A DNA stretch of 64,000 bases, taken from positions 806,001 to 870,000 of the forward strand of contig NZ_CP035928.1 in NCBI RefSeq assembly GCF_004214795.1. The letters run 5' to 3'. The stretch is from Malaciobacter pacificus (GTDB lineage: Bacteria; Campylobacterota; Campylobacteria; Campylobacterales; Arcobacteraceae). Positions 36,445-44,829 of this stretch are shown here, piece after piece. A program made the translations under genes and the position numbers. Under the pieces are notes generated by a model that saw only the letters and a program-made list of their open reading frames with translations, was not told where the DNA came from and did no database searches. Position 1 is the first letter of the stretch, and every line of letters begins with the position of its first letter.

Positions 36445-36766
36445 AGGTGATATTGTAATAGTAAATCTTTATCCAAAAAAAGGTGATGAAGTTGGTAAAA
36501 TCAGACCAGCTGTAATTATCTCAGGAGATGATGAAAATTCTATTTTAGATACTGTTATTTTACTTCCTTTATCAACTGATTTAATAGATGATATGCAACC
36601 ATACAGAATGAGAATTAAATCAAGAAGTGATTTAAAACAAGATTCAGATATTTTAATCAATAAAATAAGAACTTTATCAAAAATTAGAATCAAAGAAAAA
36701 ATTGCAAAACTAACAGATGATGAATATAATTTAGTAATTGAAAATCTTTGTAAGAATTTTCATTAG
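36431..36766 (+). CDS. mazF: MazF/PemK-family toxin
   Basis: The toxin is a ribosome-independent mRNA endonuclease by family. The 111-residue protein shows the fold's key segments: 'NRGDIVIVNLYPKKGDEVGKIRPAVIIS' in part (basic loop and catalytic Arg after Lys-Ile), 'VILLPLST' and 'ILINKIRTLSKIRI'. I chose ATG at 36431 (MELNRGD): GGAG lies 7 bases upstream, and it overlaps the antitoxin gene by 14 bases. An upstream ATG adds 7 residues without support. Confidence 0.9.
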   Translation: MELNRGDIVIVNLYPKKGDEVGKIRPAVIISGDDENSILDTVILLPLSTDLIDDMQPYRMRIKSRSDLKQDSDILINKIRTLSKIRIKEKIAKLTDDEYNLVIENLCKNFH

Positions 36767-36808
36767 GACTTTGGAGTATGAATCAATATTAAACTTTTAA
36801 TAATCTGT

Positions 36809-36898
36809 TATTAACTTTATTATTTTGTATATTGTTAAGCCTGAGGAAAAAAAAGGATAGACACTTTTTTTAGGCACCTTCTTCATTAAAACCCATAA
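36809..36898 (+). repeat. 90-bp direct repeat, copy A
   Basis: This stretch recurs at 43462-43550 with only a few changes, all near 36843-36853 and 36873. It starts TATTAACTTTATTATTTTG and ends with the reverse complement of the last codons of ccdB (YGF-stop). It holds GGATAGACACTTTTTTTAG, a kind of A/T-flanked 'GTGTCTATCC' motif often seen near REP-associated transposases; that link is inference. Confidence 0.85.
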
Positions 36899-37191
36899 AT
36901 CAAAAAATCAATAGAGTTTTTTATCTCTTCTTTTTCATCTTCTAGACTTACAACTTTTTGTTTTAATTCACTTATCATCACTGCACCCATTTGGGCAGTT
37001 GTTAGATATACTTTTTCATCATTTATTATAAGCTCTTTTGTAAGACCTTGTACACCTTTTAAGTCTCTAACCAGTGGTATTACAACTCTTGTATTTAGTG
37101 ATTTTAATATATCGTTTTGAACATTTAGAAGATAAGGCACTCTTTGATTTGTTAGATTATTTTCATTTATATATACATCAAATTGAGCCAT
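36886..37191 (-). CDS. ccdB: CcdB-family toxin
   Basis: CcdB poisons DNA gyrase. The 101-residue protein has the family start 'MAQFDVYIN', the segment 'YLLNVQNDIL', 'TRVVIPLV' and the C-terminal helix 'SIDFLIYGF', where CcdB normally ends in W-G-I. Here the C-terminal tripeptide is YGF. Since gyrase poisoning in F-plasmid CcdB depends on the Trp and Gly there, a Tyr substitution could alter potency. It directly follows ccdA, sharing one base. Confidence 0.9.
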   Translation of the reverse strand: MAQFDVYINENNLTNQRVPYLLNVQNDILKSLNTRVVIPLVRDLKGVQGLTKELIINDEKVYLTTAQMGAVMISELKQKVVSLEDEKEEIKNSIDFLIYGF

Positions 37192-37433
37192 TAAAACATC
37201 CTAGAACTTTTTAGAATAAGTCCATCTTCTTCTACCATCTTATTATATGAGTCTATGGCTTTTTTATTCTCTTCTTCCCAAGCTTTAATTTTCTCTCCTT
37301 TTGAACTTATATTTAAGTATAAATTTAAAGCTTCTCTTATAATCTGAGTTTTTTTCTTACCACTTTTTAAAGCTTCATTATCAAGTGATGTTAGTAGTTC
37401 TTCTTCAAGTGTTATTGTCATTTTTCTAGTCAT
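37191..37433 (-). CDS. ccdA: CcdA-family antitoxin
   Basis: The 80-residue antitoxin has a ribbon-helix-helix N-terminus ('MTITLEEELLTSLDNEALKSGKK' in part) for DNA binding, and a CcdB-binding tail 'AIDSYNKMVEEDGLILKSSRMF', similar to 'AAYNEFVEQHGLFSDEWRSF' of F CcdA. I chose ATG at 37433 with AAAGGAG six bases upstream; an upstream ATG (37514) adds 27 unsupported residues. Confidence 0.9.
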   Translation of the reverse strand: MTRKMTITLEEELLTSLDNEALKSGKKKTQIIREALNLYLNISSKGEKIKAWEEENKKAIDSYNKMVEEDGLILKSSRMF

Positions 37434-37597
37434 AAAAACTCCTTTACCATATTTTACCATACTTTTATTGGAAATAGGGGCAGGAAATAACAATAAATAG
37501 CTAATTTTCATCATATATTAAATTGAAATAATGAAGAAAATGAACAAATATATAAGTGCAAATACTTTATAATTGACTTTTAAAAAAGGATTAGAAC

Positions 37598-37693
37598 ATG
37601 ATTGAAAAAATTAAGCAAAATAAAATTGCACAAATTATAATTGTGAAAATAGTTGTTATTCTTGCTATTGTCGCTAATTTATATTTCTCATAA
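37598..37693 (+). CDS. Small membrane protein, 31 residues
   Basis: This short frame starts MIEKIKQNKIAQ and continues into a hydrophobic helix (IIIVKIVVILAIVANLYF). An AAAGGA site lies 8 bases before its ATG. A 12-bp hairpin follows 4 bases after its stop. It is the only coding signal in the 388-bp gap between ccdA and urtA. The rest of the gap holds the ccdA promoter side, this frame, the hairpin and the urtA promoter. Function is unknown. Confidence 0.5.
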   Translation: MIEKIKQNKIAQIIIVKIVVILAIVANLYFS

Positions 37694-37696
37694 AAA

Positions 37697-37725
37697 AGTA
37701 TTTGTATACTTTATATACAAGTACT
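37697..37725. terminator. Hairpin between small ORF and urtA
   Basis: AGTATTTGTATA and TATACAAGTACT pair over 12 positions (one G-T wobble) around a CTTTA loop. A short T-rich tail follows (CTTTATAATT). It may end the small upstream transcript or act in the urtA leader. Confidence 0.5.
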
Positions 37726-37771
37726 CTTTATAATTACTACTAAAAACAACACTTAAACAACACTTCTATTT

Positions 37772-37777
37772 TATACT
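37772..37777 (+). promoter_or_regulatory. Candidate -10 element of the urt operon
   Basis: TATACT lies 45 bases before the urtA ATG in an A/T-rich stretch, as typical of Campylobacterota sigma-70 promoters, which rely on the -10 box. No clear -35 box is visible. Confidence 0.4.
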
Positions 37778-37821
37778 TCCAATCAGAAGTCAAGATGACT
37801 TAATATAAAAGGAGTACGAAC

Positions 37822-39099
37822 ATGAAGAGAACGTTTGCAAAAGCAGTTGTAGCTTCTGCTTTAATCGGAGGAATGTTAGCACACGCTGCTGATACTATTA
37901 AAGTTGGTGTATTACACTCATTATCAGGAACAATGGCGATTTCAGAAACTACATTAAAAGATACAGTTTTAATGTTAATTGAAGAACAAAATAAAAAAGG
38001 TGGAGTTTTAGGAAAAAAACTAGAGCCTGTAGTTGTTGACCCAGCTTCAAACTGGCCTTTATTTGCTGAAAAAATGAGAGGACTATTAACTAAAGATAAA
38101 GTAGATGTAACATTTGGTTGTTGGACATCAGTATCTAGAAAATCTGTTTTACCAGTTGTTGAAGAGTTAAACGGATTATTATTCTACCCAGTACAATATG
38201 AGGGTGAAGAGTCATCTAAAAATGTATTCTATACAGGTGCTGCGCCAAACCAACAAGCTATTCCAGCAGTTGATTACTTAATGAAAGATTTAGGTGTAAA
38301 AAGATTTGTTTTAGCTGGTACTGATTATGTTTACCCAAGAACTACAAACAAAATCTTAGAGTCTTATTTACTTGAAAAAGGTGTTGCAAAAGAAGATATC
38401 ATGATTAACTATACTCCATTTGGACACTCTGACTGGCAATCAATCGTATCTGATATCAAAAAATTCGGATCTGCTGGTAAGAAAACAGCAGTTGTTTCTA
38501 CAATCAATGGTGACGCAAACGTTCCTTTCTATAAAGAATTAGGTAACCAAGGTATTAGTGCTGAAGATATTCCAGTTGTTGCATTCTCAGTTGGTGAAGA
38601 AGAGTTATCAGGTCTTGATACTAAACCATTAGTTGGACACTTAGCTGCATGGAACTACTTCCAATCTGCAGAGTCTCCTGAAAATGATAAATTCATCAAA
38701 GCATGGAAAACATTTATCAAAGATGATAAAAGAGTTACAAATGACCCAATGGAAGCTACTTACATTGGATTTAACTTATGGGTAAAAGCTGTTGAAAAAG
38801 CTGGAACTACTGATGTAGATGCTGTTTCAAAAGCAATTATTGGATTATCAACTCCAAACTTAACAGGTGGAACTGCAACAATGCTTAAAAACCACCACTT
38901 AACAAAACCAGTATTAATTGGTGAAATTCAAGAAGACGGTCAATTTGAAACAGTATGGTCAACTGAAGGTGAAGTTGCAGGTGATGCATGGTCTGATTTC
39001 TTACCAAGTTCAAAAGATGTAATCTCTGACTGGACTGCACCAATCAACTGTGGTAACTACAACACTATTACTAAAAAGTGTTCAGGTCAAAATTTCTAA
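37822..39099 (+). CDS. urtA: Urea ABC transporter substrate-binding protein
   Basis: UrtA is the periplasmic urea receptor. The 425-residue protein has a signal peptide (cut after 'GMLAHAA'). Family motifs are 'KVGVLHSLSGTMAISE', 'VFGCWTSVSRKSVLP'-like 'FGCWTSVSRKSV', and 'LFYPVQYEGEE'. An AAGGAG site precedes the ATG. A strong hairpin separates it from urtB, which would make it the most abundant product. It heads the complete operon urtABCDE. Confidence 0.96.
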   Translation: MKRTFAKAVVASALIGGMLAHAADTIKVGVLHSLSGTMAISETTLKDTVLMLIEEQNKKGGVLGKKLEPVVVDPASNWPLFAEKMRGLLTKDKVDVTFGCWTSVSRKSVLPVVEELNGLLFYPVQYEGEESSKNVFYTGAAPNQQAIPAVDYLMKDLGVKRFVLAGTDYVYPRTTNKILESYLLEKGVAKEDIMINYTPFGHSDWQSIVSDIKKFGSAGKKTAVVSTINGDANVPFYKELGNQGISAEDIPVVAFSVGEEELSGLDTKPLVGHLAAWNYFQSAESPENDKFIKAWKTFIKDDKRVTNDPMEATYIGFNLWVKAVEKAGTTDVDAVSKAIIGLSTPNLTGGTATMLKNHHLTKPVLIGEIQEDGQFETVWSTEGEVAGDAWSDFLPSSKDVISDWTAPINCGNYNTITKKCSGQNF

Positions 39100-39115
39100 T
39101 AACTTATAACTAAAA

Positions 39116-39147
39116 GATAAAAGAGAGAACTCTCCCTCTCTTTTATC
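39116..39147 (+). terminator. Attenuating hairpin between urtA and urtB
   Basis: A perfect 12-bp stem (GATAAAAGAGAG / CTCTCTTTTATC) with an 8-base loop lies in the 76-bp gap. The tail is not a long T run, so partial termination or protection of the urtA mRNA is more likely than a full stop. Confidence 0.7.
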
Positions 39148-39175
39148 CTTACAAAAAAACAATCAGGACTACTAA

Positions 39176-40777
39176 ATGAAAACAATATTTAAAATAATTT
39201 TTCTTAATTTATTAATCCTATCATCTATGTTTTCAGCTTCATTTGAAGAAGATATTAAAGCTTTAGATACAAAAAGTTTTAAAACAAAACAACAAATAGT
39301 AGAGCAATTAGCAAACAACTATAGCGAAGATGATAGATTATCAATTCTTTTATCAAAAATGGTACAAGGTGATATCTATGTTACAAAAGAAGAAAAGACT
39401 TTTGTGATTTTAGATAAAAAAGAAGGAAATTCATATCATACAATTGATCTTTTAACAAACTCTGCACTACCAGCTATTGATAAGTACAGTTTAAAAAAGG
39501 TTAAAACAAATAATAAATTAAGAAGTGTTATAAAAAATCTACTAGCACAGATGAATCTTTTCTCTAAAAATAGAGATAAAAGATTAAAATCAGCAAAAAA
39601 TATTTTAGATAACGTGTCAATTGATGATGAAGAGCTTATAAACAAAGCTTTAAAAAGTGAAAAAGACTCAAATATAATTGAAGTTTTAACTGAAGCAAAA
39701 AATATTATTGTTGCTAATAATTACACAGGTGAACAGCAGTTAAATGCTGTAGTTGCACTTGGAGATTTTATCTCATCTAAATCATTAGCAACACTAAAAG
39801 CCATTGAACAAAATAAATCATCAAGTGTTGAACTTAAAAAAGCAGCAGCAAAATCAATAGCATCTGTTGAAAGCTCTAGAAGTTTCTATTCTGTATTAGA
39901 AACTGCATTTTTTGGTTTATCTCAAGGTTCAGTTTTACTTTTAGCTGCAATTGGACTAGCTATTACATTTGGTGTTATGAAAGTAATTAATATGGCTCAT
40001 GGTGAGTTAATCATGATTGGAGCATATACAACATATACAATCCAACAAATCATGCCAGGTCTTATTGAGTATTCAATTATTATTGCGATTCCTGCAGCAT
40101 TTATTGTAAGTGGAATTGTAGGTATTTTAATTGAAAGATTAGTTATCAGACACTTATATGGAAGACCACTTGAAACACTTTTAGCCACATTCGGTATTAG
40201 TTTAATTTTACAACAACTAGTAAGAACTATTTATTCTCCACTAAATCAAGAGGTTAAAACACCAGATTGGATGAGTGGTGCACTTGAAGTTAATAGTGCA
40301 TTATCTTTAACATACAATAGATTATATATCATTATTTTTGCAGTGATTGTTTTCCTTGCAATTTTATATGTGATGAAAAAAACAAGCTTAGGTTTAAAAG
40401 TGCGAGCAGTTTCTCAAAATAGACCAATCGCAAGAGCAATGGGTATCAAATCAAGTTATATCGATGCTATGACATTTGGTATTGGTTCTGGTATTGCAGG
40501 AGTTGCAGGAGTTGCACTATCTCAGCTTACAAATGTTGGACCAAATTTAGGACAAGCATATATTGTAGATTCATTTATGGTTGTTGTATTTGGTGGAGTT
40601 GGTAACTTATGGGGAACACTAATCGCTGCATTCTCACTTGGTGAAATCAATAAATTCATCGAACCAGTTGCAGGAGCAGTTTTAGCAAAAGTTATCATCT
40701 TAGTATTTATTATTTTATTTATTCAAAAGAAACCAAGAGGTCTTTTCCCACAAAAGGGAAGAGATGCAGAGGACTAG
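39176..40777 (+). CDS. urtB: Urea ABC transporter permease
   Basis: The 533-residue protein starts with a signal-like helix and a long extracytoplasmic domain (about 20-240), which is typical of UrtB among branched-chain-type permeases. The membrane part has 'GLSQGSVLLLAAIGLAITFGVM', 'INMAHGELIMIGAYT' and 'GLKVRAVSQNRPIARAMGI' in pieces, the coupling loop for the ATPases. It ends 3 bases before urtC. Confidence 0.95.
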   Translation: MKTIFKIIFLNLLILSSMFSASFEEDIKALDTKSFKTKQQIVEQLANNYSEDDRLSILLSKMVQGDIYVTKEEKTFVILDKKEGNSYHTIDLLTNSALPAIDKYSLKKVKTNNKLRSVIKNLLAQMNLFSKNRDKRLKSAKNILDNVSIDDEELINKALKSEKDSNIIEVLTEAKNIIVANNYTGEQQLNAVVALGDFISSKSLATLKAIEQNKSSSVELKKAAAKSIASVESSRSFYSVLETAFFGLSQGSVLLLAAIGLAITFGVMKVINMAHGELIMIGAYTTYTIQQIMPGLIEYSIIIAIPAAFIVSGIVGILIERLVIRHLYGRPLETLLATFGISLILQQLVRTIYSPLNQEVKTPDWMSGALEVNSALSLTYNRLYIIIFAVIVFLAILYVMKKTSLGLKVRAVSQNRPIARAMGIKSSYIDAMTFGIGSGIAGVAGVALSQLTNVGPNLGQAYIVDSFMVVVFGGVGNLWGTLIAAFSLGEINKFIEPVAGAVLAKVIILVFIILFIQKKPRGLFPQKGRDAED

Positions 40778-40780
40778 GCC

Positions 40781-41887
40781 ATGAGACAACCATTAGTATT
40801 AAAAATTTTAGAAAATGACAAAGGTGGGAAAATAGTACTTTCAACTCTAGCAGTTGTAGTACTTGTAGTTGCATTTTGTAATTTATTTGTTCCTGCTGAT
40901 TCAGTGTTTTATATTTCGACTTTTACAGTTACGATTTTAGGTAAATATTTAGCATTTGCTCTTTTAGCACTTGCACTTGATTTAGTTTGGGGTTATTTAG
41001 GTGTTCTTAGTCTTGGTCATGGTGCATTTTTCGCCCTTGGTGGATATGCTTGGGCTATGTATCTTATGAGACAAATCGGTGATAGAGGGGTTTATGGAAA
41101 CCCTGAATTACCTGACTTCATGGTATTTATGAACTTAAAAGAGTTACCATGGTTTTGGTATGGTTTTGATAATCCTTTATTTGCACTAATTATGGTAGCT
41201 TTAGTTCCAGGTATTTTGGCTTTTGTATTTGGTTGGTTAGCATTTAAATCAAGAGTTACAGGAGTTTACCTTTCAATCATCACTCAAGCTTTAACATATG
41301 CACTTATGTTAGCATTCTTTAGAAATGATATGGGATTTGGTGGAAACAACGGTCTAACAGATTTTAAAGATATTTTAGGATTTGATCTTCAAGCTGATAC
41401 TACTAGAGTAGGGCTTTTAATCATCACATTTTTAGCTTTAGCAGCAGGATATTTAATCTGTAGATTTATCATCAACTCAAGACTTGGTAGAGTAGTAATT
41501 TCTATTAGAGATGCTGAAAGTAGAGTAAGGTTTTTGGGATACAAAGTAGAACAATATAAACTATTTATATTTGTAGTATCAGCTGTATTAGCTGCTATTG
41601 CAGGTGCTTTATATGTACCACAAGTTGGGATTATCAATCCTGGTGTATTTAGTCCACTGTTCTCAATTGAACTTGTAATTTGGGTTGCAATTGGTGGAAG
41701 AGGAACTTTATATGGAGCAATTATTGGAGCTATTATTGTAAGTTATGCAAGTACATACTTCACATCAGCTCTTCCAGAAGTTTGGTTATATGCACTTGGT
41801 GCACTATTTGTTGTAGTAACTTTATACTTACCAAAAGGTGTAGTAGGGCTTATATCTCAAATTAATTCAAAAGTTAAAAAGGCGTAG
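40781..41887 (+). CDS. urtC: Urea ABC transporter permease
   Basis: The 368-residue LivM-type permease has about 10 helices with the family segments 'LDLVWGYLGVLSLGHGAFFALGGYA' in part and 'RVVISIRDAESRVRFLGY' (ATPase coupling). It lies between urtB and urtD with gaps of 2-3 bases. It is complete. Confidence 0.95.
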   Translation: MRQPLVLKILENDKGGKIVLSTLAVVVLVVAFCNLFVPADSVFYISTFTVTILGKYLAFALLALALDLVWGYLGVLSLGHGAFFALGGYAWAMYLMRQIGDRGVYGNPELPDFMVFMNLKELPWFWYGFDNPLFALIMVALVPGILAFVFGWLAFKSRVTGVYLSIITQALTYALMLAFFRNDMGFGGNNGLTDFKDILGFDLQADTTRVGLLIITFLALAAGYLICRFIINSRLGRVVISIRDAESRVRFLGYKVEQYKLFIFVVSAVLAAIAGALYVPQVGIINPGVFSPLFSIELVIWVAIGGRGTLYGAIIGAIIVSYASTYFTSALPEVWLYALGALFVVVTLYLPKGVVGLISQINSKVKKA

Positions 41888-41889
41888 AA

Positions 41890-42678
41890 ATGAAACTATT
41901 AAAACACGAAAATGAACAAAGAATTGGAAATCTAAAAAAGGGTGACAGAATCCTTTTAGTAGATGGTGTAAGTGTTAGTTTTGATGGATTCAAAGCCTTA
42001 AATAATCTAAGTTTTTCTATCAATTATGGTGAACTTAGATGTATTATTGGTGCAAATGGTGCAGGAAAATCTACAATGATGGATGTAGTAACTGGTAAAA
42101 CAAAACCGCATACGGGTCATGTGATTTTTGGTGAAGCTGTTGATTTACTAGAGATGGATGAGCCAAGTATTGCTGAGATTGGGATAGGAAGAAAGTTTCA
42201 AAAACCAACTGTTTTTCAAAACAATACAGTATTTGAAAATCTTGAACTTGCTATGAAAGATGATAAAAGATTTTTCAAAACTCTTTTTTCAAAATTAAAT
42301 GGTGAGCAAAGAGATAAAATCGAAGAGACTATGAAACTAATCGGTCTTCAAGAATTATCTAGTCAAGAAGCAGGCATCTTATCTCACGGTCAAAAACAGT
42401 GGCTAGAAATTGGTATGTTAATTATGCAAGAACCAAAACTATTACTAGTGGATGAACCAGTTGCTGGTATGACTCCACAAGAGGTAGAAAATACTGCTGA
42501 GATTTTAACAAATCTTGCAAAAGATAATGCAGTTGTTGTAGTGGAACATGATATGGAGTTTATTAGAAGTATTGCAAAAAAAGTTACAGTACTTCACGAA
42601 GGTTCAGTTTTAGCTGAGGGTAACATGGATGCAATACAGAATAATGAAGATGTAAGAAAAGTATATTTGGGGGAATAA
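41890..42678 (+). CDS. urtD: Urea ABC transporter ATPase
   Basis: The 262-residue LivG-type ATPase has Walker A 'GANGAGKSTMMD', signature 'LSHGQKQWLEIGMLI' (SHGQ in place of SGGQ, as usual in UrtD) and Walker B 'LLLVDEPVAGMTP'. The SHGQKQWLEI form is a good marker that separates UrtD from LivG. It is 2 bases after urtC. Confidence 0.95.
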   Translation: MKLLKHENEQRIGNLKKGDRILLVDGVSVSFDGFKALNNLSFSINYGELRCIIGANGAGKSTMMDVVTGKTKPHTGHVIFGEAVDLLEMDEPSIAEIGIGRKFQKPTVFQNNTVFENLELAMKDDKRFFKTLFSKLNGEQRDKIEETMKLIGLQELSSQEAGILSHGQKQWLEIGMLIMQEPKLLLVDEPVAGMTPQEVENTAEILTNLAKDNAVVVVEHDMEFIRSIAKKVTVLHEGSVLAEGNMDAIQNNEDVRKVYLGE

Positions 42679-42681
42679 GAT

Positions 42682-43377
42682 ATGTTAAAGATAGAAAAAG
42701 TAAATCAATTTTACGGACAAAGTCACACTTTATGGGATTTGGATTTAGAGTTCAAAAAAGGTAGATGTACTTGTGTTATGGGAAGAAATGGTGTTGGAAA
42801 AACAACACTTAGTAAAGTAATCATGGGATTACTTCCTATCAAAGATGGTGGGTTGATTTATAATGGAAGTGATATTTCAAAACTATCAGATCATAAAAGA
42901 GCAAGTATTGCTATAGGATATGTACCACAGGGAAGAGAGATTTTCTCACAACTTACAGTTTTAGAAAATCTTCAAATAGGTGTACTATCAAATAGAAATA
43001 AAATCAAAGAAGTTCCTTCTAAAATTTATGATTTATTTCCAGTTTTAAAAGATATGGCTCATAGAAAAGGTGGAGATTTATCAGGTGGTCAGCAACAACA
43101 ACTCGCAATTGCAAGAGCACTTTGTATCGACCCAGATTTTTTAATACTTGATGAACCAAGTGAAGGAATCCAACCAAATATCGTAGCTCAAATTGGTGAA
43201 GTAATAGACTACCTTACAAAAGAAGAAAATATCACAGTAATGTTAGTAGAACAAAAACTACCATTTGCAAGACGTCATGGTGATGACTTTTATGTACTAG
43301 ATAGAGGTAGTGTTGTTGCAAATGGTGAAATCAGCCAGTTAAGTGATGATATTATTAAGAAGTATATGTCGGTTTAA
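42682..43377 (+). CDS. urtE: Urea ABC transporter ATPase
   Basis: The 231-residue LivF-type ATPase has Walker A 'GRNGVGKTTLSK', signature 'LSGGQQQQLAIARAL' and Walker B 'FLILDEPSEGIQP'. It starts 3 bases after urtD and ends the operon, followed 13 bases later by a strong terminator. Confidence 0.95.
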   Translation: MLKIEKVNQFYGQSHTLWDLDLEFKKGRCTCVMGRNGVGKTTLSKVIMGLLPIKDGGLIYNGSDISKLSDHKRASIAIGYVPQGREIFSQLTVLENLQIGVLSNRNKIKEVPSKIYDLFPVLKDMAHRKGGDLSGGQQQQLAIARALCIDPDFLILDEPSEGIQPNIVAQIGEVIDYLTKEENITVMLVEQKLPFARRHGDDFYVLDRGSVVANGEISQLSDDIIKKYMSV

Positions 43378-43390
43378 ATATTTCTTTTTT

Positions 43391-43414
43391 ATTCCCAACT
43401 TTTTAGTTGGGAAT
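43391..43414. terminator. Terminator of the urt operon
   Basis: ATTCCCAACT and AGTTGGGAAT form a perfect 10-bp stem around TTTT, followed by CTTTC. It begins 13 bases after the urtE stop codon. Confidence 0.85.
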
Positions 43415-43461
43415 CTTTCAATAATAGTACTTTTATTGATTATATCAATTTTTGCTTTAGG

Positions 43462-43550
43462 TATTAACTTTATTATTTTGTATATTGTTAAGCCTAAGGG
43501 AAAAAAGGATAGACACTTTTTTTAGACACCTTCTTCATTAAAACCCATAA
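43462..43550 (+). repeat. 90-bp direct repeat, copy B
   Basis: This is the second copy of 36809-36898, with about four substitutions and one length difference in the A run. It ends in TTCATTAAAACCCATAA, whose reverse complement is the last three codons and stop of a ccdB gene, but no ccdB gene is present here. The following bases AAGGGAACAGACACTTTT (43556-43573) repeat the 'AGACACTTTT' core once more. Confidence 0.85.
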
Positions 43551-43624
43551 GAAAAAGGGAACAGACACTTTTAATATTCTCTTTTTCTTCTCTAAATTGA
43601 CAACAACATAAATTAAATGTATAA

Positions 43625-43648
43625 TTAAGTATTAAAAAAAGTACTTAA
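43625..43648. promoter_or_regulatory. Operator candidate of YefM/RelE pair
   Basis: TTAAGTA (43625-43631) and TACTTAA (43642-43648) form an inverted repeat 12 bases before the antitoxin ATG, where a self-repressing antitoxin would bind. Confidence 0.45.
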
Positions 43649-43660
43649 AAAGGTATCAAA

Positions 43661-43912
43661 ATGAATACTATATTAGCAAACTATACAGCAAGTATTACAG
43701 AACTTAAAAAATCTCCAACTGAATTATTAAAAAATGCAGGAGATGAAGCAATAGCTATTTTAAATCATAATAGCCCAAGTGCATACTTAATTCCATCAAA
43801 AACTTATGAAAAAATGATGGAAATAATAGAAGAATATCAATTATCTAAATTAGTAGAAGAAAGATTAAATGATAGTGAAAAATCTATCAAAGTAGATATT
43901 GATGAGTTATAG
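43661..43912 (+). CDS. Phd/YefM-family antitoxin
   Basis: The 83-residue protein starts with the typical Phd/YefM fold segment 'YTASITELKKSPTELLKNAGDEAIAIL' in part and 'NHNSPSAYLIPSKTYEKMME'. The C-terminal charged tail should neutralise the toxin. Its stop overlaps the toxin ATG region by 11 bases. Confidence 0.92.
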   Translation: MNTILANYTASITELKKSPTELLKNAGDEAIAILNHNSPSAYLIPSKTYEKMMEIIEEYQLSKLVEERLNDSEKSIKVDIDEL

Positions 43913-44180
43913 TCTAGAGTTTAATCCAAAGGCTTTAAAAGAGTGGTCAAAACTAAATAGTACTATAAAAGAACAATTCAAAAAGAAACTAAAAGAAAGA
44001 CTTGAAAATCCAAGAATCCCAAAAGATAAGCTTAGTGGTTTTGAAAATGTCTATAAAATCAAACTAAGAAATATAGGTTATAGACTAGCTTATGAAGTTA
44101 AAGATGAACAAATAGTTGTTTTAGTTCTAACTGTTGGTAGAAGAGAAAATAACGAAGTCTATAAAAATCTTAAAAAATAA
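43902..44180 (+). CDS. relE: RelE/StbE-family toxin
   Basis: The 92-residue toxin has the RelE fold markers 'SLEFNPKALKEWSKL', 'LSGFENVYKIKLRNIGYRLAYEV' in part and 'VLVLTVGRRENNEVY'. RelE-type toxins cleave mRNA in the ribosome. I chose ATG at 43902 within the antitoxin 3' end; a TTG 3 bases earlier is also possible. This is the third type II pair within 8 kb. Confidence 0.92.
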   Translation: MSYSLEFNPKALKEWSKLNSTIKEQFKKKLKERLENPRIPKDKLSGFENVYKIKLRNIGYRLAYEVKDEQIVVLVLTVGRRENNEVYKNLKK

Positions 44181-44268
44181 AATTAGCTGAATTTAATTCT
44201 CTTCTTTTTTCTCTCCTAATATGTTAATATTTACTAATGTTTTATACAAATTATCAATAGGAGTAAAT

Positions 44269-44829
44269 ATGCAAAATCTTTTTATAAAACTTATAATATT
44301 TATCTTTGTAATAAATCTTTCTTTATATGCTAGAAGTGAAAATGATACAAATGCAGTATTAAATCTAAAAGCTTACGCAGTATTTAAAATGGGACAATAT
44401 GATGAAGCTAGAGCTATTTGGGAAGACTTAGCAAAGAAAGGAAATACTACTGCTCTGATAAATTTAGCAAATCTTTTCGAGCAAGGTAATGGTGTAAAAA
44501 AAGATAGAAAAGAGGCTTTAAAATACATCCAAAAGGCAGCAGAACTAAATGATGATAGAGCACAATATGAACTTGGAATTGAGTATGAAAAAGGTATACA
44601 TCTACCTAGAGACATAGATAAAGCAGAGTATTGGCTAAAAAAATCTTGTGAAAATGAAAATAGTGATGCTTATTTAGCTTATGGAATCATGCTTGCAACA
44701 GCAAAAGGAAAAGGTGTTGAAAATATAACAAATGAGCAAAAAGTAGAAGCCTTAAAATGGTTAAAATTAGCAAAGCAAGAGGGTGAATCTGAAGCCGCAG
44801 ATTATATAAGAATTTTAGAGAAAAAATAA
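44269..44829 (+). CDS. Secreted Sel1-repeat protein
   Basis: The 186-residue protein has a signal peptide (MQNLFIKLIIFIFVINLSLYA) and Sel1 repeats such as 'TALINLANLFEQGNGVKKDRKEALKYI' in part and 'RAQYELGIEYEKG'. I chose ATG at 44269 with AGGAG 7 bases upstream; an ATG at 44221 would bury the signal peptide. It lies between the RelE pair and the urease genes, and is one of three Sel1 proteins in the window. Confidence 0.85.
   Translation: MQNLFIKLIIFIFVINLSLYARSENDTNAVLNLKAYAVFKMGQYDEARAIWEDLAKKGNTTALINLANLFEQGNGVKKDRKEALKYIQKAAELNDDRAQYELGIEYEKGIHLPRDIDKAEYWLKKSCENENSDAYLAYGIMLATAKGKGVENITNEQKVEALKWLKLAKQEGESEAADYIRILEKK

Noticed and set aside
43343-43525. 60-codon hydrophobic frame ending in KKDRHFF
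   Set aside because: It starts inside urtE, spans the urt terminator, and its end is the direct repeat; the matching end in copy A suggests a repeat artefact, not a gene.
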